Source of the DNA: Methanolobus vulcani
GTDB lineage: Archaea; Halobacteriota; Methanosarcinia; Methanosarcinales; Methanosarcinaceae
DNA: 64,000 nt
Direction: 5' to 3'
Assembly: GCF_900100715.1 (NCBI RefSeq)
Contig: NZ_FNCA01000009.1
Coordinates: 1-64,000, forward strand
The position numbers and the translations under genes were made by a program. The notes below the pieces were generated by a model. That model was not told where the DNA came from. It did not search any database and saw only the letters and a list, made by a program, of their open reading frames with translations. How positions within the stretch are numbered: the first letter of the stretch is position 1; each line of letters starts with the position of its first letter. This document shows, in pieces, positions 19,148 to 28,309 of this stretch.

Positions 19148-20278
19148 ATGGACGAGATTAACGACATATATGAAAAACTCGGTGGCGTCATCAGCAAGGA
19201 TGACTTTACACGCAAGGTGGAAGAAAAAGTAGAGCAGATGAGCGGACTCTGTGATACAAGAACAGCAGCTATGCTTGTTGCACACGATCTGGGTGTCAGC
19301 GACACTGGCGCAGAGCAGCAAATACAGAAGGTCTCAGGCATCACTCCAAACAGTGGAAATGTAAAGCTCATAGCTAAAGTAATGACCGTTTACCCTGCAA
19401 AGGAATTCAACAGGAACGATGGTACGGTTGGCAGGGTTGCAAACCTTATTGTTGCCGATGAGACCGGCTCCATTCGTCTTACATTATGGGATGACAGGGC
19501 AGATCTTGTAAAAAGTGGTGAGATAGAGATCGGACAGACATTCCAGATAGCAGGATATGTAAAAGAAGGATATTCCGGTGTTGAAGTAAATGTCGGTAAC
19601 AACGGAGTGTTCTGTGAAAGCGATGAAAACATCGAAGCTCGTATAGAGTCCAAGCAGATCAAGGACATAACTAACGGCATGGGTGATATCAACATCCGTG
19701 CCAGAGTACTTGACATCTCTGATATCAGGACATTCAACAAGAGAGACGGTGGCACAGGCAAGGTTGCAAACCTACTCATAGGTGATGAGACCGGAAAGAT
19801 AAGGGTTACACTCTGGGATGAACTTACAGATTTCACACAGCAGATCGAAGTTGATGATTCAGTTGAGATAATCAATGCCTATGCAAGAGAGAATAACTTC
19901 AACCAGCAGGTTGAAATGCAGGTTGGAAACCGTGGAACTATCAAAAAGATAGAAGAAGAAGTCGAATTCAAAGAAAGCTTCACTCCAATCTCTGATATCA
20001 TTCCAGGTGAGTCATATTCCATCTCAGGACAGGTTTCCGGACTTGGAGAGATTAGGGAATTTAACCGTGATGATGGTACAGTGAACATGGTATCCAACAT
20101 ATATGTGTCAGACGACACTGGCAGAATAAGGATAGCACTTTGGGGTGACCATGCACTTCTTGTAGACGAGCTTGATATCGATACAAACGTTGAGATCATA
20201 GATGCATACTCAAAGTCAGGTTTCAATGATGAGATCGAACTCAGTGCAGGAAACCGTACAAGAATTAACATTCGCTAA
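19148..20278 (+). CDS. Replication protein A-like ssDNA-binding protein, three OB folds
   Basis: 376 residues. A helical N-terminal region (about 1-65) is followed by three tandem OB-fold repeats beginning near residues 70, 175 and 285. Each has the same pattern: FN+xDG..G.V.NL...DETG.IR.TLWDD. No zinc finger is seen at the C-terminus, unlike the RPA2/RPA3 class of Methanosarcina; it resembles the RPA1 type with one OB fold fewer than the four-fold form. It binds ssDNA in replication, repair and recombination. Confidence 0.9.
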   Translation: MDEINDIYEKLGGVISKDDFTRKVEEKVEQMSGLCDTRTAAMLVAHDLGVSDTGAEQQIQKVSGITPNSGNVKLIAKVMTVYPAKEFNRNDGTVGRVANLIVADETGSIRLTLWDDRADLVKSGEIEIGQTFQIAGYVKEGYSGVEVNVGNNGVFCESDENIEARIESKQIKDITNGMGDINIRARVLDISDIRTFNKRDGGTGKVANLLIGDETGKIRVTLWDELTDFTQQIEVDDSVEIINAYARENNFNQQVEMQVGNRGTIKKIEEEVEFKESFTPISDIIPGESYSISGQVSGLGEIREFNRDDGTVNMVSNIYVSDDTGRIRIALWGDHALLVDELDIDTNVEIIDAYSKSGFNDEIELSAGNRTRINIR

Positions 20279-20498
20279 TAACTTCAATTGAAATACATTC
20301 CGGATGACTTCATATAGTCTATCCGGAACAACTCTATTTTTAAAAACAAAATCAATAGGACTGCTTTTAAGTGCATTTTGCATAGTATATTTTAGACTTC
20401 TTAATCCACGAACATCTATATATACAATAAAAGTCCAATTTTATTTAGTGGACTATAGGTAATCGCTTCCTTTAATCCAGTATTCTGGGGTACGTCTT

Positions 20499-21107
20499 AT
20501 GGTCTTGAATGTTCATGATGACATGGAAACCGATGTCTCCATAATGGAGATAGAAAATGAGATGTCGGTCAGGGAAATAATGTCAAAGGATACTTTTGAC
20601 ATAGATACCACTGCCAGTGTTCTTGATGTTGCGAACAAGATGGCAGAAAGTGGTACTGGCAGCATTATCGTTACAGAGAATGGTGACAGTATCGGTATCA
20701 TTACCGAGCATGACATTATGCTAAAGACCGTAGCCAGAAATGTGCTACCCTCTGAGATGACAGCTGCAGAGATAATGTCATCCCCTATCATAGCAACAAA
20801 GCCTACGACAAACATAATCGAGGCTGCTAAAATGATGGTCAAGTCTGATATCAGAAGGCTTGCTGTGATGGAAGGAGACAAAATAGTGGGAATGATAACG
20901 GACAGGGATATACTAGCCATAGCTCCGGGTCTGAACACTATTCTGGAAGAAATGATCGAACTGCATCATGAGAACAACGTTCATCAGGAACCGGAACTTG
21001 AACGTGGCATTTGCCAGCGTTGCGGGGCTCTGGTAGACAGCCTGACCGATGTTAACGGATTGATGCTGTGTGAAGACTGCAAAGAGGAAGAAGGTTACTA
21101 TGACTAG
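20499..21107 (+). CDS. Tandem CBS-domain protein with C-terminal zinc ribbon
   Basis: 202 residues. Two CBS motifs (MSVREIMSKDTFDIDTT and TAAEIMSSPIIATKPT, each followed by GIITEHD/GMITDRD turns) form one Bateman module, then a Zn ribbon with CQRCG and CEDC. CBS pairs bind adenine nucleotides or SAM; the ribbon suggests contact with nucleic acid or another protein. A TATA-like ATCTATATATA near 20414 gives a promoter. It is the first of three neighbouring CBS genes. Confidence 0.9.
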   Translation: MVLNVHDDMETDVSIMEIENEMSVREIMSKDTFDIDTTASVLDVANKMAESGTGSIIVTENGDSIGIITEHDIMLKTVARNVLPSEMTAAEIMSSPIIATKPTTNIIEAAKMMVKSDIRRLAVMEGDKIVGMITDRDILAIAPGLNTILEEMIELHHENNVHQEPELERGICQRCGALVDSLTDVNGLMLCEDCKEEEGYYD

Positions 21108-21129
21108 TTCAGACTGGTCAACTGATAAA

Positions 21130-21810
21130 GGACACTTCAAGCTGGTGAAACAAATGTCTGTCCCGATATATCTTAAAAAAAGAAATGTATCGATCTTCAA
21201 AGCAACACCTGTATTTCGGCCGGGAAAAATTGTGAGTTCCTTGGTCTTCGTGTTTGCTGGATTTACTGTTACTGCAGACAGGCACAGAATATTACCTGCA
21301 TATTAAGAAGAGATTTACTATAACAGCAGGTAGAATACGTTTTCCAAGAGGTTGGAATGTCTTTCGCAAAACATCTGTATATTATTACCATACATGACCA
21401 GTAATTTTGCGAGGTAGCGGAGCACAGTGATTTAATTGGAAATTAAATATCAGGTCCCAGAACCAGGATGGATATTCATCCCATTCAGGATAAAAGACCA
21501 AAAAACACAATATTCCGGAGCTAACGCTGTGCCTTTGGAAATTATAACAGCCTACATGAAAATGTTGCTGTATCAGTTGACGCTAATTGTTGATAAGGAG
21601 GTGGAGAAAAAAACCCGATACCAGCGGGAATACCACTTAAGGTGGTAATCAAAAACAATGGACCAGTTCCCTTTGGGAGAGTCCGGGTCCGAATCCATAC
21701 TTAGGGCAGAGTTGAGAACAAAGAGCAAACAAAAGCCGCAAAAGGCACCGCTCTTTACAGAATAGACATTAGAAATATCCTGCAGGTCTGAACAAATTGA
21801 AGTTCAGGCT
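21130..21810 (+). ncRNA. Candidate structured RNA or structured 5' leader
   Basis: Between two CBS genes lie about 720 bases without a convincing gene but with a chain of inverted repeats. These are GGACA/TGTCC (21130-21163) with TTCA/TGAA inside; ACCTGC/GCAGGT (21294-21331); CGCAAAA/TTTTGCG (21365-21411) enclosing TGTAT/ATACA; GCACAG/CTGTGC (from 21422 to about 21512) enclosing a perfect 8-bp stem (21430-21448) and GGTC/GACC around GGATG/CATCC. Further on are CCCG/CGGG (21614-21628), TACCAC/GTGGTA (21631-21647), GGAC/GTCC around TCCC/GGGA (21660-21684), AAGAGC/GCTCTT around GCC/GGC (21721-21755), and CTGAAC/GTTCAG (about 21788-21806) just before the AGGAGG of the next gene. It matches no RNA family I recognise. 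It could be a long leader of the CBS-CBS-ligase operon. Confidence 0.4.
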
Positions 21811-21829
21811 TCCAAAAAGGAGGAACAAC

Positions 21830-22675
21830 ATGAATGTGAAAGACATTATGAGTTCACCGGTATACACCATTGCACCGGACGAAACCGTAGCACATGCAAG
21901 AAAGCTTATGCTTAAGCACAAAATCAGCACCCTTGTGGTAGCTGAAAAGGAAGAGATGGTTGGTATTGTCACAAAGACAGACCTCGGAAAGAGGCTTGCA
22001 CAGGCCGAACCAATGTGGAGAAGGAGGCCAATTGACAAAATACCGGTGAGCATGGTAATGCACGAGAACCCTATTACTATCTATCCTGGAGCTACGCCAG
22101 CTCAGGCCAGTGAACTCATGATAGAGAACGGAATTAACTCACTCGCTGTTGTGAACAGAGAAGTGCTTGGAATAGTAACAGGAACGGACATTATGAAGTA
22201 TTACTCCGAGCAGGATATTAAGACAAAGGTTTCAGAAGTAATATCAGATGACATTGTGTTCGTTCACAGGCACCACACAATAAACCATGTGATCCATGAA
22301 ATGGAGGAAAACCAGACCAACTACGTCATTGTAAATGATGATGCTGATGAAGCGGTCGGAATGATCACAACAGCCAGCGTTGCATTCAACCTGATGTCTG
22401 ATAACGAGGGGAAGCTTCCTTCCAAGAACATCAAAATGACAAGGCGCTCAACACCTGCAGGAGTAAAGGAGTATCGCTACGTAAAGGAAGTGCCTCTTGT
22501 TGCAGAAGATATCATGACAGAACTCCCACATGTGATCGACATAAACAACAAGGCAACAAACGCAGCAAGGATAATGCTCTCAGAGCACACAATAGCACTT
22601 CCGGTCTCTAATGGAGGGAACATTGTAGGACTCATTAACAGGCGCGATATAATCAGGGCAGTACAGCAAGCATAA
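21830..22675 (+). CDS. Four-CBS-domain protein
   Basis: 281 residues from ATG 21830, preceded by a near-perfect AGGAGG. Four CBS motifs are seen in order: [47 protein letters not shown] and [15 protein letters not shown], each ending in a GIVT/GMIT/GLIN-type turn. Two Bateman modules make a nucleotide- or SAM-sensing protein with no attached effector. First gene of a probable operon with a second four-CBS protein (37 bases later) and an RNA ligase. Confidence 0.92.
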   Translation: MNVKDIMSSPVYTIAPDETVAHARKLMLKHKISTLVVAEKEEMVGIVTKTDLGKRLAQAEPMWRRRPIDKIPVSMVMHENPITIYPGATPAQASELMIENGINSLAVVNREVLGIVTGTDIMKYYSEQDIKTKVSEVISDDIVFVHRHHTINHVIHEMEENQTNYVIVNDDADEAVGMITTASVAFNLMSDNEGKLPSKNIKMTRRSTPAGVKEYRYVKEVPLVAEDIMTELPHVIDINNKATNAARIMLSEHTIALPVSNGGNIVGLINRRDIIRAVQQA

Positions 22676-22712
22676 GCAGACCATAGGAACAAAACAAAGA
22701 AGAGGAATTGAT

Positions 22713-23489
22713 ATGGAAGTTAAGGAAATTATGGCAGAACCACTGGCCGTAGATAAGTCAGATACTATTTCCCATGCACTTGACATTATGGACAAGAAGG
22801 GAACAAGACGTCTTCTGGTAAAGCACGATGGAAAGATGCTTGGAATACTCACAATGAGAAACCTTACAAAGGAACTTGGAACACGTAAGAAGGGCAGCAA
22901 GCCCGCTTCTTCTCTGCATGTTGCAACAGCAATATCCGATAATTTCGTAAAGGTACTCCCGGACACAAAGGTCACCGATGTGATAACCCTTCTTGTCAAG
23001 AACGGAGGGGTGGCTGTTGTAGTTGAGAATGACCAGATAGTCGGATGGGTGACACCTAACGAAATACTCAAAAACAACAATTTCACCGGATTTGCCGGGG
23101 AGATTATGCAGAAGAGCCCGATTGTTGCAGGACCTGCTGACCGTGTCAGCCATGTAAGGAGGATAATGCTGGACAACAATATCGGAAGAGTTCCCATTAT
23201 AGAAGGAGACAAACTTGTAGGAATGGTCACTGAGAAGGATATTGCAAAGGCAATGCGTTCTTTCCGTGATCTTGTTGAAGGAAGTAAGCAGGAATCCCGC
23301 ATAAAGAACCTCATTGTTGAGGACATCATGAAGATGGGAGTAAAGACTGTTTACACCAATACGACTACAAGTGATGCAGCCAAGATGATGGTCGAAGAGA
23401 ATCTTGGAGGACTTCCTGTCGTCAATCTGGAAGGACACATGGTGGGACTTATCACCAGGAGAAGTATCATCCGGGGAATGGCTGAATAA
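22713..23489 (+). CDS. Four-CBS-domain protein
   Basis: 258 residues, paralogous to the gene upstream. CBS units start at [52 protein letters not shown] and [15 protein letters not shown]. The start ATG follows AGAGGAATT. It ends 12 bases before the RNA ligase start, which implies co-expression. The ligand is not evident; adenine nucleotides are usual for the family. Confidence 0.92.
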   Translation: MEVKEIMAEPLAVDKSDTISHALDIMDKKGTRRLLVKHDGKMLGILTMRNLTKELGTRKKGSKPASSLHVATAISDNFVKVLPDTKVTDVITLLVKNGGVAVVVENDQIVGWVTPNEILKNNNFTGFAGEIMQKSPIVAGPADRVSHVRRIMLDNNIGRVPIIEGDKLVGMVTEKDIAKAMRSFRDLVEGSKQESRIKNLIVEDIMKMGVKTVYTNTTTSDAAKMMVEENLGGLPVVNLEGHMVGLITRRSIIRGMAE

Positions 23490-23501
23490 AGTCCCGGGTG
23501 A

Positions 23502-24674
23502 ATGGAGATGAAAAACTCCAGTAGTTCAGAACTGAATATTGAAAAGGTGGCAGAGTTCCTTGAACTGCCATCTTCTAAGATTTCAGAACTCATTGAAAAA
23601 GGAAACCTTAAGCGTAACTGGGACGAATATTACGACATTTACAGGTTTCAAGGACATGCGCCTCATATGGAAGATGGGACAGTGCTCATTGACCACCATG
23701 GAGCTTTTGAACTGGTGCGTGGTTTCCCAAAGATAAAAAGAGCAATGCTCCTTGAGCCAGCTCTTCTGAATAATTTTAGTGGAATTCCTTCTGTTGCAGT
23801 TGAAGAGAAAATGAACGGATACAATGTCCGTGTTATAGAATTCAGAGGAAAACTTATTGCTTTTACACGAAGCGGCCATGTGTGTCCGTATTCCACTGAA
23901 CGCGTGCAGAATTTTCTGGAAACCGATCTTTTCAGGGAACATCCGGACCTTGTGGTCTATGGAGAAATGACAGGGCCTGAAAATCCGTATGTTCAGAAAG
24001 AGGCATATGGGATAGAATCTCTGGATTTCTTTGTTTTTGATATACGTTACAAGAATACTGGCGAAGCTCTGCCGGTCCATCATCGAAGAGAACTTGCAGA
24101 CGAATATGGATTCAACCAGGTCAGGTTCTTCGGTGATTTCAGCACCAATAGCGCCTCTGCAAAGATTATGAAGATTATCAGAGAACTTGGGAAAAAAGGA
24201 CGCGAAGGGGTCGTTATCAAAGATCCAAAGATGGTATTGCAACCAGTAAAATACACATGTTCCGAAAGCAATTGTTCTGATCTAAGACAGGCGTTTAAAT
24301 TCTACAATGAAGCCGGAAGAGATTATCTGTACTCAAGGGTCATACGTGAAGGCTTCCAGTCACATGAATGGAATGAAAGTGAAGAAGAATTCAGAGAGAG
24401 ATGCCTGAGACTTGGAGAAAGCATACTCCGCCCCATGAAGAAAACAATTGAACAGGTAGAGAGCGGAGAAAGGATCTCCGATGAATTCCGCATACGTGTG
24501 AAGGACAGGGAAACCATCTTCAAATTCAGAGACTATCTCGATAGGTTCGGACTCTATATTGCAATGGACAAAATAGAGAGAATTGGGAACGAATATGTGG
24601 CTGATATCAGAAAAGTGAATAAAAGCACAAATGATAAGACACTTGCAATGCTAGAAGGTCAATTGTGGTCATGA
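23502..24674 (+). CDS. ATP-dependent RNA ligase, archaeal Rnl3 (Pab1020) family
   Basis: 390 residues, typical of the homodimeric archaeal Rnl3 ligases (Pab1020, MthRnl). Visible nucleotidyltransferase motifs: I, VEEKMNGYNVR with the predicted adenylated Lys103; III/IIIa, VYGEMTGPENPY and FFVFDIRY; IV, EGVVIKDP; V, QPVKYT. A unique N-terminal domain and a C-terminal helical dimerisation domain are present. These enzymes seal 5'-phosphate to 3'-OH RNA ends and circularise RNAs in vitro. It follows two CBS genes and a predicted structured RNA. Confidence 0.93.
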   Translation: MEMKNSSSSELNIEKVAEFLELPSSKISELIEKGNLKRNWDEYYDIYRFQGHAPHMEDGTVLIDHHGAFELVRGFPKIKRAMLLEPALLNNFSGIPSVAVEEKMNGYNVRVIEFRGKLIAFTRSGHVCPYSTERVQNFLETDLFREHPDLVVYGEMTGPENPYVQKEAYGIESLDFFVFDIRYKNTGEALPVHHRRELADEYGFNQVRFFGDFSTNSASAKIMKIIRELGKKGREGVVIKDPKMVLQPVKYTCSESNCSDLRQAFKFYNEAGRDYLYSRVIREGFQSHEWNESEEEFRERCLRLGESILRPMKKTIEQVESGERISDEFRIRVKDRETIFKFRDYLDRFGLYIAMDKIERIGNEYVADIRKVNKSTNDKTLAMLEGQLWS

Positions 24675-24728
24675 AAAAGACATATATCTGAATAGATTAA
24701 TTCGTAATCCACAACAAAGGGTGCCTAT

Positions 24729-25766
24729 ATGACAAAGATTGCTATCATCGGAAGTGAGAAAAGCGGTAAGACCACTCTTGCCGGAAAACTTGGAAAGAAA
24801 GGTAACGTCACTGACGTAACAATGTACGATTATGCCAAGAACGACAGCATACTCACAACCATTGATGCTACAGGCTATCCTGTATCCGTAAAGCCTCTTA
24901 TTACAGCACTAAATCTCTCAGACATTGCACTTTTATGCATCCCGCCATCAGGACTTGACCCACAGGCAGCAGAATGTATCATTGCTCTTGACCTTATGCA
25001 ATACAAGCATGGTATTGTAGTTCTTACAAAGGCGGATTCAACATATCCATTTGCTGTTGATGAACTGAAAGCCAAACTTCAGAATATTACAAAGGGAACA
25101 GCACTTGAGAACTGGGATTACATGTCAATTTCCACAACTTCCTTTGAAGGAATGGAAGAACTCAAAGAACTCATTTTTGAGATGGGCGCTAAAGTTGATA
25201 AGGAACAAAGGGAACTTGACGAACTTAGCCCCAGAATTATGATAGACCAGTCTTTCAATGTGACAGGTATCGGTTGTGTTGTTCTTGGTGTTGTTGAACA
25301 GGGAACTATCAACATGAAAGACAAAATGATCGCATATCCTACAAAGAAGGAACTTGAGATCAGATCAATTCAAATGCACGATGTGGATGTAAAATCTGCT
25401 CCAGCTGGTGCCAGGGTAGGGCTTGCACTAAAAGGTATCCAATCCAAAGACATTGACAGGGGATTTGTAGTCTCAAAGGAAGAGACAGTTGCAACAGACT
25501 TTGTGCTAAGTTGCAGAGTTTCACCCCTTGCAAAGTCATTCAATGTAAATGACATGTTACATCTTTATGTCGGACTCCAGTCCTCACCTGTAAGAGTTGT
25601 GGAGATCACTGAAGCTGGAAACACAGTTGAAGCCGCAAACCCTGGAAAAGAGTATACATTAAAACTTGAAGGAACAAAGGAAATTTCCTACATTAAAACC
25701 GACAGGTTCATTCTCTCTAACCTGGATGAAAAACAAAGGTTCATTGCTTACGGGCATGAACAATAA
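24729..25766 (+). CDS. EF-Tu/SelB-like GTPase with degenerate G motifs
   Basis: 345 residues. The P-loop is intact (GSEKSGKTT, residues 8-16), but the usual DxPGH is DATGY (46-50), NKxD is TKAD (100-103) and no switch I threonine is evident. EF-Tu-type beta-barrel domains 2 and 3 follow (GIGCVVLGVVEQGTI, and the VGLALKGI block). Related proteins occur in methanogens as uncharacterised EF-Tu/IF-2-like factors. Loss of the switch II Pro and His suggests altered or no GTP hydrolysis (inference). Confidence 0.85.
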   Translation: MTKIAIIGSEKSGKTTLAGKLGKKGNVTDVTMYDYAKNDSILTTIDATGYPVSVKPLITALNLSDIALLCIPPSGLDPQAAECIIALDLMQYKHGIVVLTKADSTYPFAVDELKAKLQNITKGTALENWDYMSISTTSFEGMEELKELIFEMGAKVDKEQRELDELSPRIMIDQSFNVTGIGCVVLGVVEQGTINMKDKMIAYPTKKELEIRSIQMHDVDVKSAPAGARVGLALKGIQSKDIDRGFVVSKEETVATDFVLSCRVSPLAKSFNVNDMLHLYVGLQSSPVRVVEITEAGNTVEAANPGKEYTLKLEGTKEISYIKTDRFILSNLDEKQRFIAYGHEQ

Positions 25767-25799
25767 ATATTTTTTTGAATATTATTTTAAACAACTAAT

Positions 25800-26315
25800 T
25801 TATTTTTTCTTAGGTGTCAGATGCTTCGCACCTTCCAGAAATGATGGTCTTTCAACGACTTTAGCTCTTTCGATATTGTCGGGAAGGTCTACAAGTTTGG
25901 GCTGCCGTGTCACGTCTGATGAGCCGGAAAATGAATAATCGGCATCATTATAACCAGACTTTATATTGGAAACAGCAGACTCAGTCTTGCTTCTCTCAAC
26001 AGTGAAATTTGGAGGAACTTCCGGTTCCACTTTACTGTTAACCATTCTGGAAAGTCCGGACTTTGTATCACGATCCTTTGCCTTGGAACCCTCCTCTTTT
26101 CCATTATTGTAATGTTCTTTTACAAAATCATGAAGACCATACTGATCGGCAAAGCTGTATATCTGTATCAGTTTGTCACGTACCCATCCAATTTCTGAGT
26201 GACGATGATAACCTACTTCAAAGCCCAGTCTTCTTGAAGCATCTGCAAGCTGGACTTTTCCGTCATGAGGAAGTTCTTTCTTCTCATCCTCTTGTTTTTT
26301 GAATATCCTTACCAT
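25800..26315 (-). CDS. Unrecognised basic/charged protein
   Basis: 171 residues from ATG 26315; a TTG lies three codons earlier. The N-terminal half looks globular (LADASRRLGFEVGYHRHSEIGWVRDK, helices up to about 75); the rest is polar, low-complexity and probably disordered, ending LTPKKK. It starts 12 bases after the stop of the KaiC-like ATPase gene, so the two are likely co-transcribed and may act together. No family recognised. Confidence 0.7.
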   Translation of the reverse strand: MVRIFKKQEDEKKELPHDGKVQLADASRRLGFEVGYHRHSEIGWVRDKLIQIYSFADQYGLHDFVKEHYNNGKEEGSKAKDRDTKSGLSRMVNSKVEPEVPPNFTVERSKTESAVSNIKSGYNDADYSFSGSSDVTRQPKLVDLPDNIERAKVVERPSFLEGAKHLTPKKK

Positions 26316-26327
26316 AACAGACAACCG

Positions 26328-27071
26328 TTATTCTAGATAGCCTTCTACTTTCAATCCTTTTTCTGAGAAAGAAACGCTTCTCATATTACAATCATGCTTT
26401 GTTCCACGCATTTTGATAACCTGTATAGCACGGGTCATGGTCCTGTCATAAAGGAAATTATGCATGAATATCACACCATGCGCAGCAAACTGTTCAGTAG
26501 AATAAGCAGTCGGATCGGTCATTTCAGATAATATCAATGTAGTGCAACCCAGTTTCTTGAGATTGCGCATGAATCTGCTCATTTCTTTTTCCTGAAGTGA
26601 CAGGTCCCTTGTTGTGAAACGGATAGCTGATACTGAATCAATAACGAGCCTTTTCACATCATATTCAGAGACATATGCAGCTATTTCTTTAAAAACCATT
26701 GAAGGAGAAGGTGCCTCAGTCTCAATTGAAGTTGTTCCTACATCGTAATCCGTTGTTATGAACTCATTAACTTCATCCATGTAACCATATTCCATACGAG
26801 GACCAAGATCAGCAAACAAGAGTTTTTTCATCTTGATAAAACCGGGAACATTCATGTCATAATTTGACATATCGTTGATAATGTTCTGCGGGCATTCCAG
26901 CAGGGTCACATAGAGCCCAACTTCGCCTGCACTTGCACCGCTGGCAAGGAACTGAACTCCAAAAGTTGTTTTTCCACTTCCGGGAGGTCCACTTAGAACA
27001 TAAACCCTCTCTGTGAGCAAACCGCCCTGTACAAGGTCATCAAAACCCTCTATTCCTGTAGGTATTCGCAT
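26328..27071 (-). CDS. KaiC-like RecA-superfamily ATPase
   Basis: 247 residues from ATG 27071, where the protein begins MRIPTGIEGFDDLVQGGL, the classic KaiC/RadA-like start; the frame is open upstream but tyrosine-rich and implausible. Walker A is GPPGSGKTT and Walker B is RLVIDSVSA. A single RecA domain, as in the many archaeal KaiC-like (RAD55/GvpD-like) regulators. Such proteins are often signalling or motility-linked; the role here is unknown. Confidence 0.9.
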   Translation of the reverse strand: MRIPTGIEGFDDLVQGGLLTERVYVLSGPPGSGKTTFGVQFLASGASAGEVGLYVTLLECPQNIINDMSNYDMNVPGFIKMKKLLFADLGPRMEYGYMDEVNEFITTDYDVGTTSIETEAPSPSMVFKEIAAYVSEYDVKRLVIDSVSAIRFTTRDLSLQEKEMSRFMRNLKKLGCTTLILSEMTDPTAYSTEQFAAHGVIFMHNFLYDRTMTRAIQVIKMRGTKHDCNMRSVSFSEKGLKVEGYLE

Positions 27072-27193
27072 TGATATACTTCCCAAACGTAATGAATAAT
27101 AATATACTAGTATAGTAATATAGTAATACAATTATATAATGCATAAGGTATTTCAATGCATCGATAATTTTAAAACTGGTAAAAGTGCTGAAC

Positions 27194-28216
27194 ATGAGAA
27201 ATGGAGAAGGTCAAAATATTAACAGGTTCAATATCGGTACAAAGGATATCGTATGGACATGCAGGGTATTTATCCTATCTGTTTTTTGTGCATTTATTCT
27301 TGCTATGATAGCTTATATCCTGACATTCGTTTTTGCAGAACCGGAACCTGTGAGTGAACTTATAATGAGCACCGCTTCTGCCGCAACCTCAAAAGTTGAG
27401 GTGACCTCGAATTACATTAATCCCATGTGGGCGATATTCTTCTTTAACGGTCTTGCAGCGTGCTGTGCAGTTATAGGTACAGGTCTTTTCATGATAGTGC
27501 ATAAGCTGCTGATTGGTGATATTTCCATGAGACCCAGGAACAGACATTACGCCAGTCTTTCAATTCTTATGGAAAAGACCATGATGCCCGTGTACAGGTT
27601 ACTTATCGGTATCGCATCGGCACTTGATCCGGACATGTCACAAATAAAAAATGAGAACAATGAAAAAGCAGACACTATCTGGCAGTATTGCGGATATGGA
27701 AAATACGAATATCGTATGTTCTCATATATGCTTCCTTATACAGTTCCTCTTATGATACTGATAGTAAATGGAATGCTTATGGGAATCCTGCTTGCATTCT
27801 TTACTTTCAACGGAGCAATAACAGGCTTTGAACTTTTTAGAACTAAAGGGATACTTCTGGGAGTATTCTATAACGTGGTCTATTTCTTTATTTCAATAAT
27901 ACCTCACGGAATCATAGAGATCCCTACTATTCTTGTGGCAGCAGCAATTGGATATCATTTTGCTTATATTCAGGCACATGATGTTATCAAGAACAAGCTT
28001 TTTACCGGGGATGATATTGAAAGTCTTCTGACAGATTCCAGATACATTTTTGAGACCACAAAAGAATACCTTCTTTCAGCATATATGTGGAAAATGGTCG
28101 TATTGATCATTGTAGCACTTCTTATTGCAGCTTATATCGAGACCTATGTCACACTTGGAATTGTGGATAAAGTGATGATGATAATTGATGGAAATATCGA
28201 ACCGTTCTTTGGTTGA
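27194..28216 (+). CDS. Stage II sporulation protein M (SpoIIM/DUF95)-like membrane protein
   Basis: 340 residues (GTG 27185 is an alternative start). About six transmembrane segments: near 25-50, 85-110, 190-225 and 240-275, and a C-terminal helix near 300-325. The conserved signature ISIIPHGIIEIPTILVAAAIGY identifies the SpoIIM family. Archaeal members have unknown roles; bacterial SpoIIM takes part in membrane remodelling and peptidoglycan degradation, which cannot be the role in a cell without peptidoglycan. Confidence 0.88.
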   Translation: MRNGEGQNINRFNIGTKDIVWTCRVFILSVFCAFILAMIAYILTFVFAEPEPVSELIMSTASAATSKVEVTSNYINPMWAIFFFNGLAACCAVIGTGLFMIVHKLLIGDISMRPRNRHYASLSILMEKTMMPVYRLLIGIASALDPDMSQIKNENNEKADTIWQYCGYGKYEYRMFSYMLPYTVPLMILIVNGMLMGILLAFFTFNGAITGFELFRTKGILLGVFYNVVYFFISIIPHGIIEIPTILVAAAIGYHFAYIQAHDVIKNKLFTGDDIESLLTDSRYIFETTKEYLLSAYMWKMVVLIIVALLIAAYIETYVTLGIVDKVMMIIDGNIEPFFG

Positions 28217-28309
28217 TCCGTTCACATATTATATTTCTTGTGCCTAAAATTAGGTATTTATATTGATATAACAAATATCTAGTATATCACATTTAATAAG
28301 GTGGTTAAG

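Noticed and set aside
21070-21306. Small frame of about 78 codons overlapping the end of the first CBS gene
   Set aside because: It starts inside the CBS coding region, has no ribosome site, and runs through inverted repeats; more likely shadow of the structured region.
21436-21648. A 70-codon frame starting at TTG within the structured region
   Set aside because: No ribosome site and an implausible composition; it overlaps several hairpins. Not listed as a gene.
21680-21700. GGGTCCGAATCC resembling a tRNA T-arm
   Set aside because: No acceptor, D or anticodon arms pair around it, so no tRNA here.
21130-21810. Known RNA families (RNase P RNA, SRP RNA)
   Set aside because: I find none of the conserved blocks, such as GAGGAAAGTCC of RNase P or the SRP helix 8 GGAAG loop.
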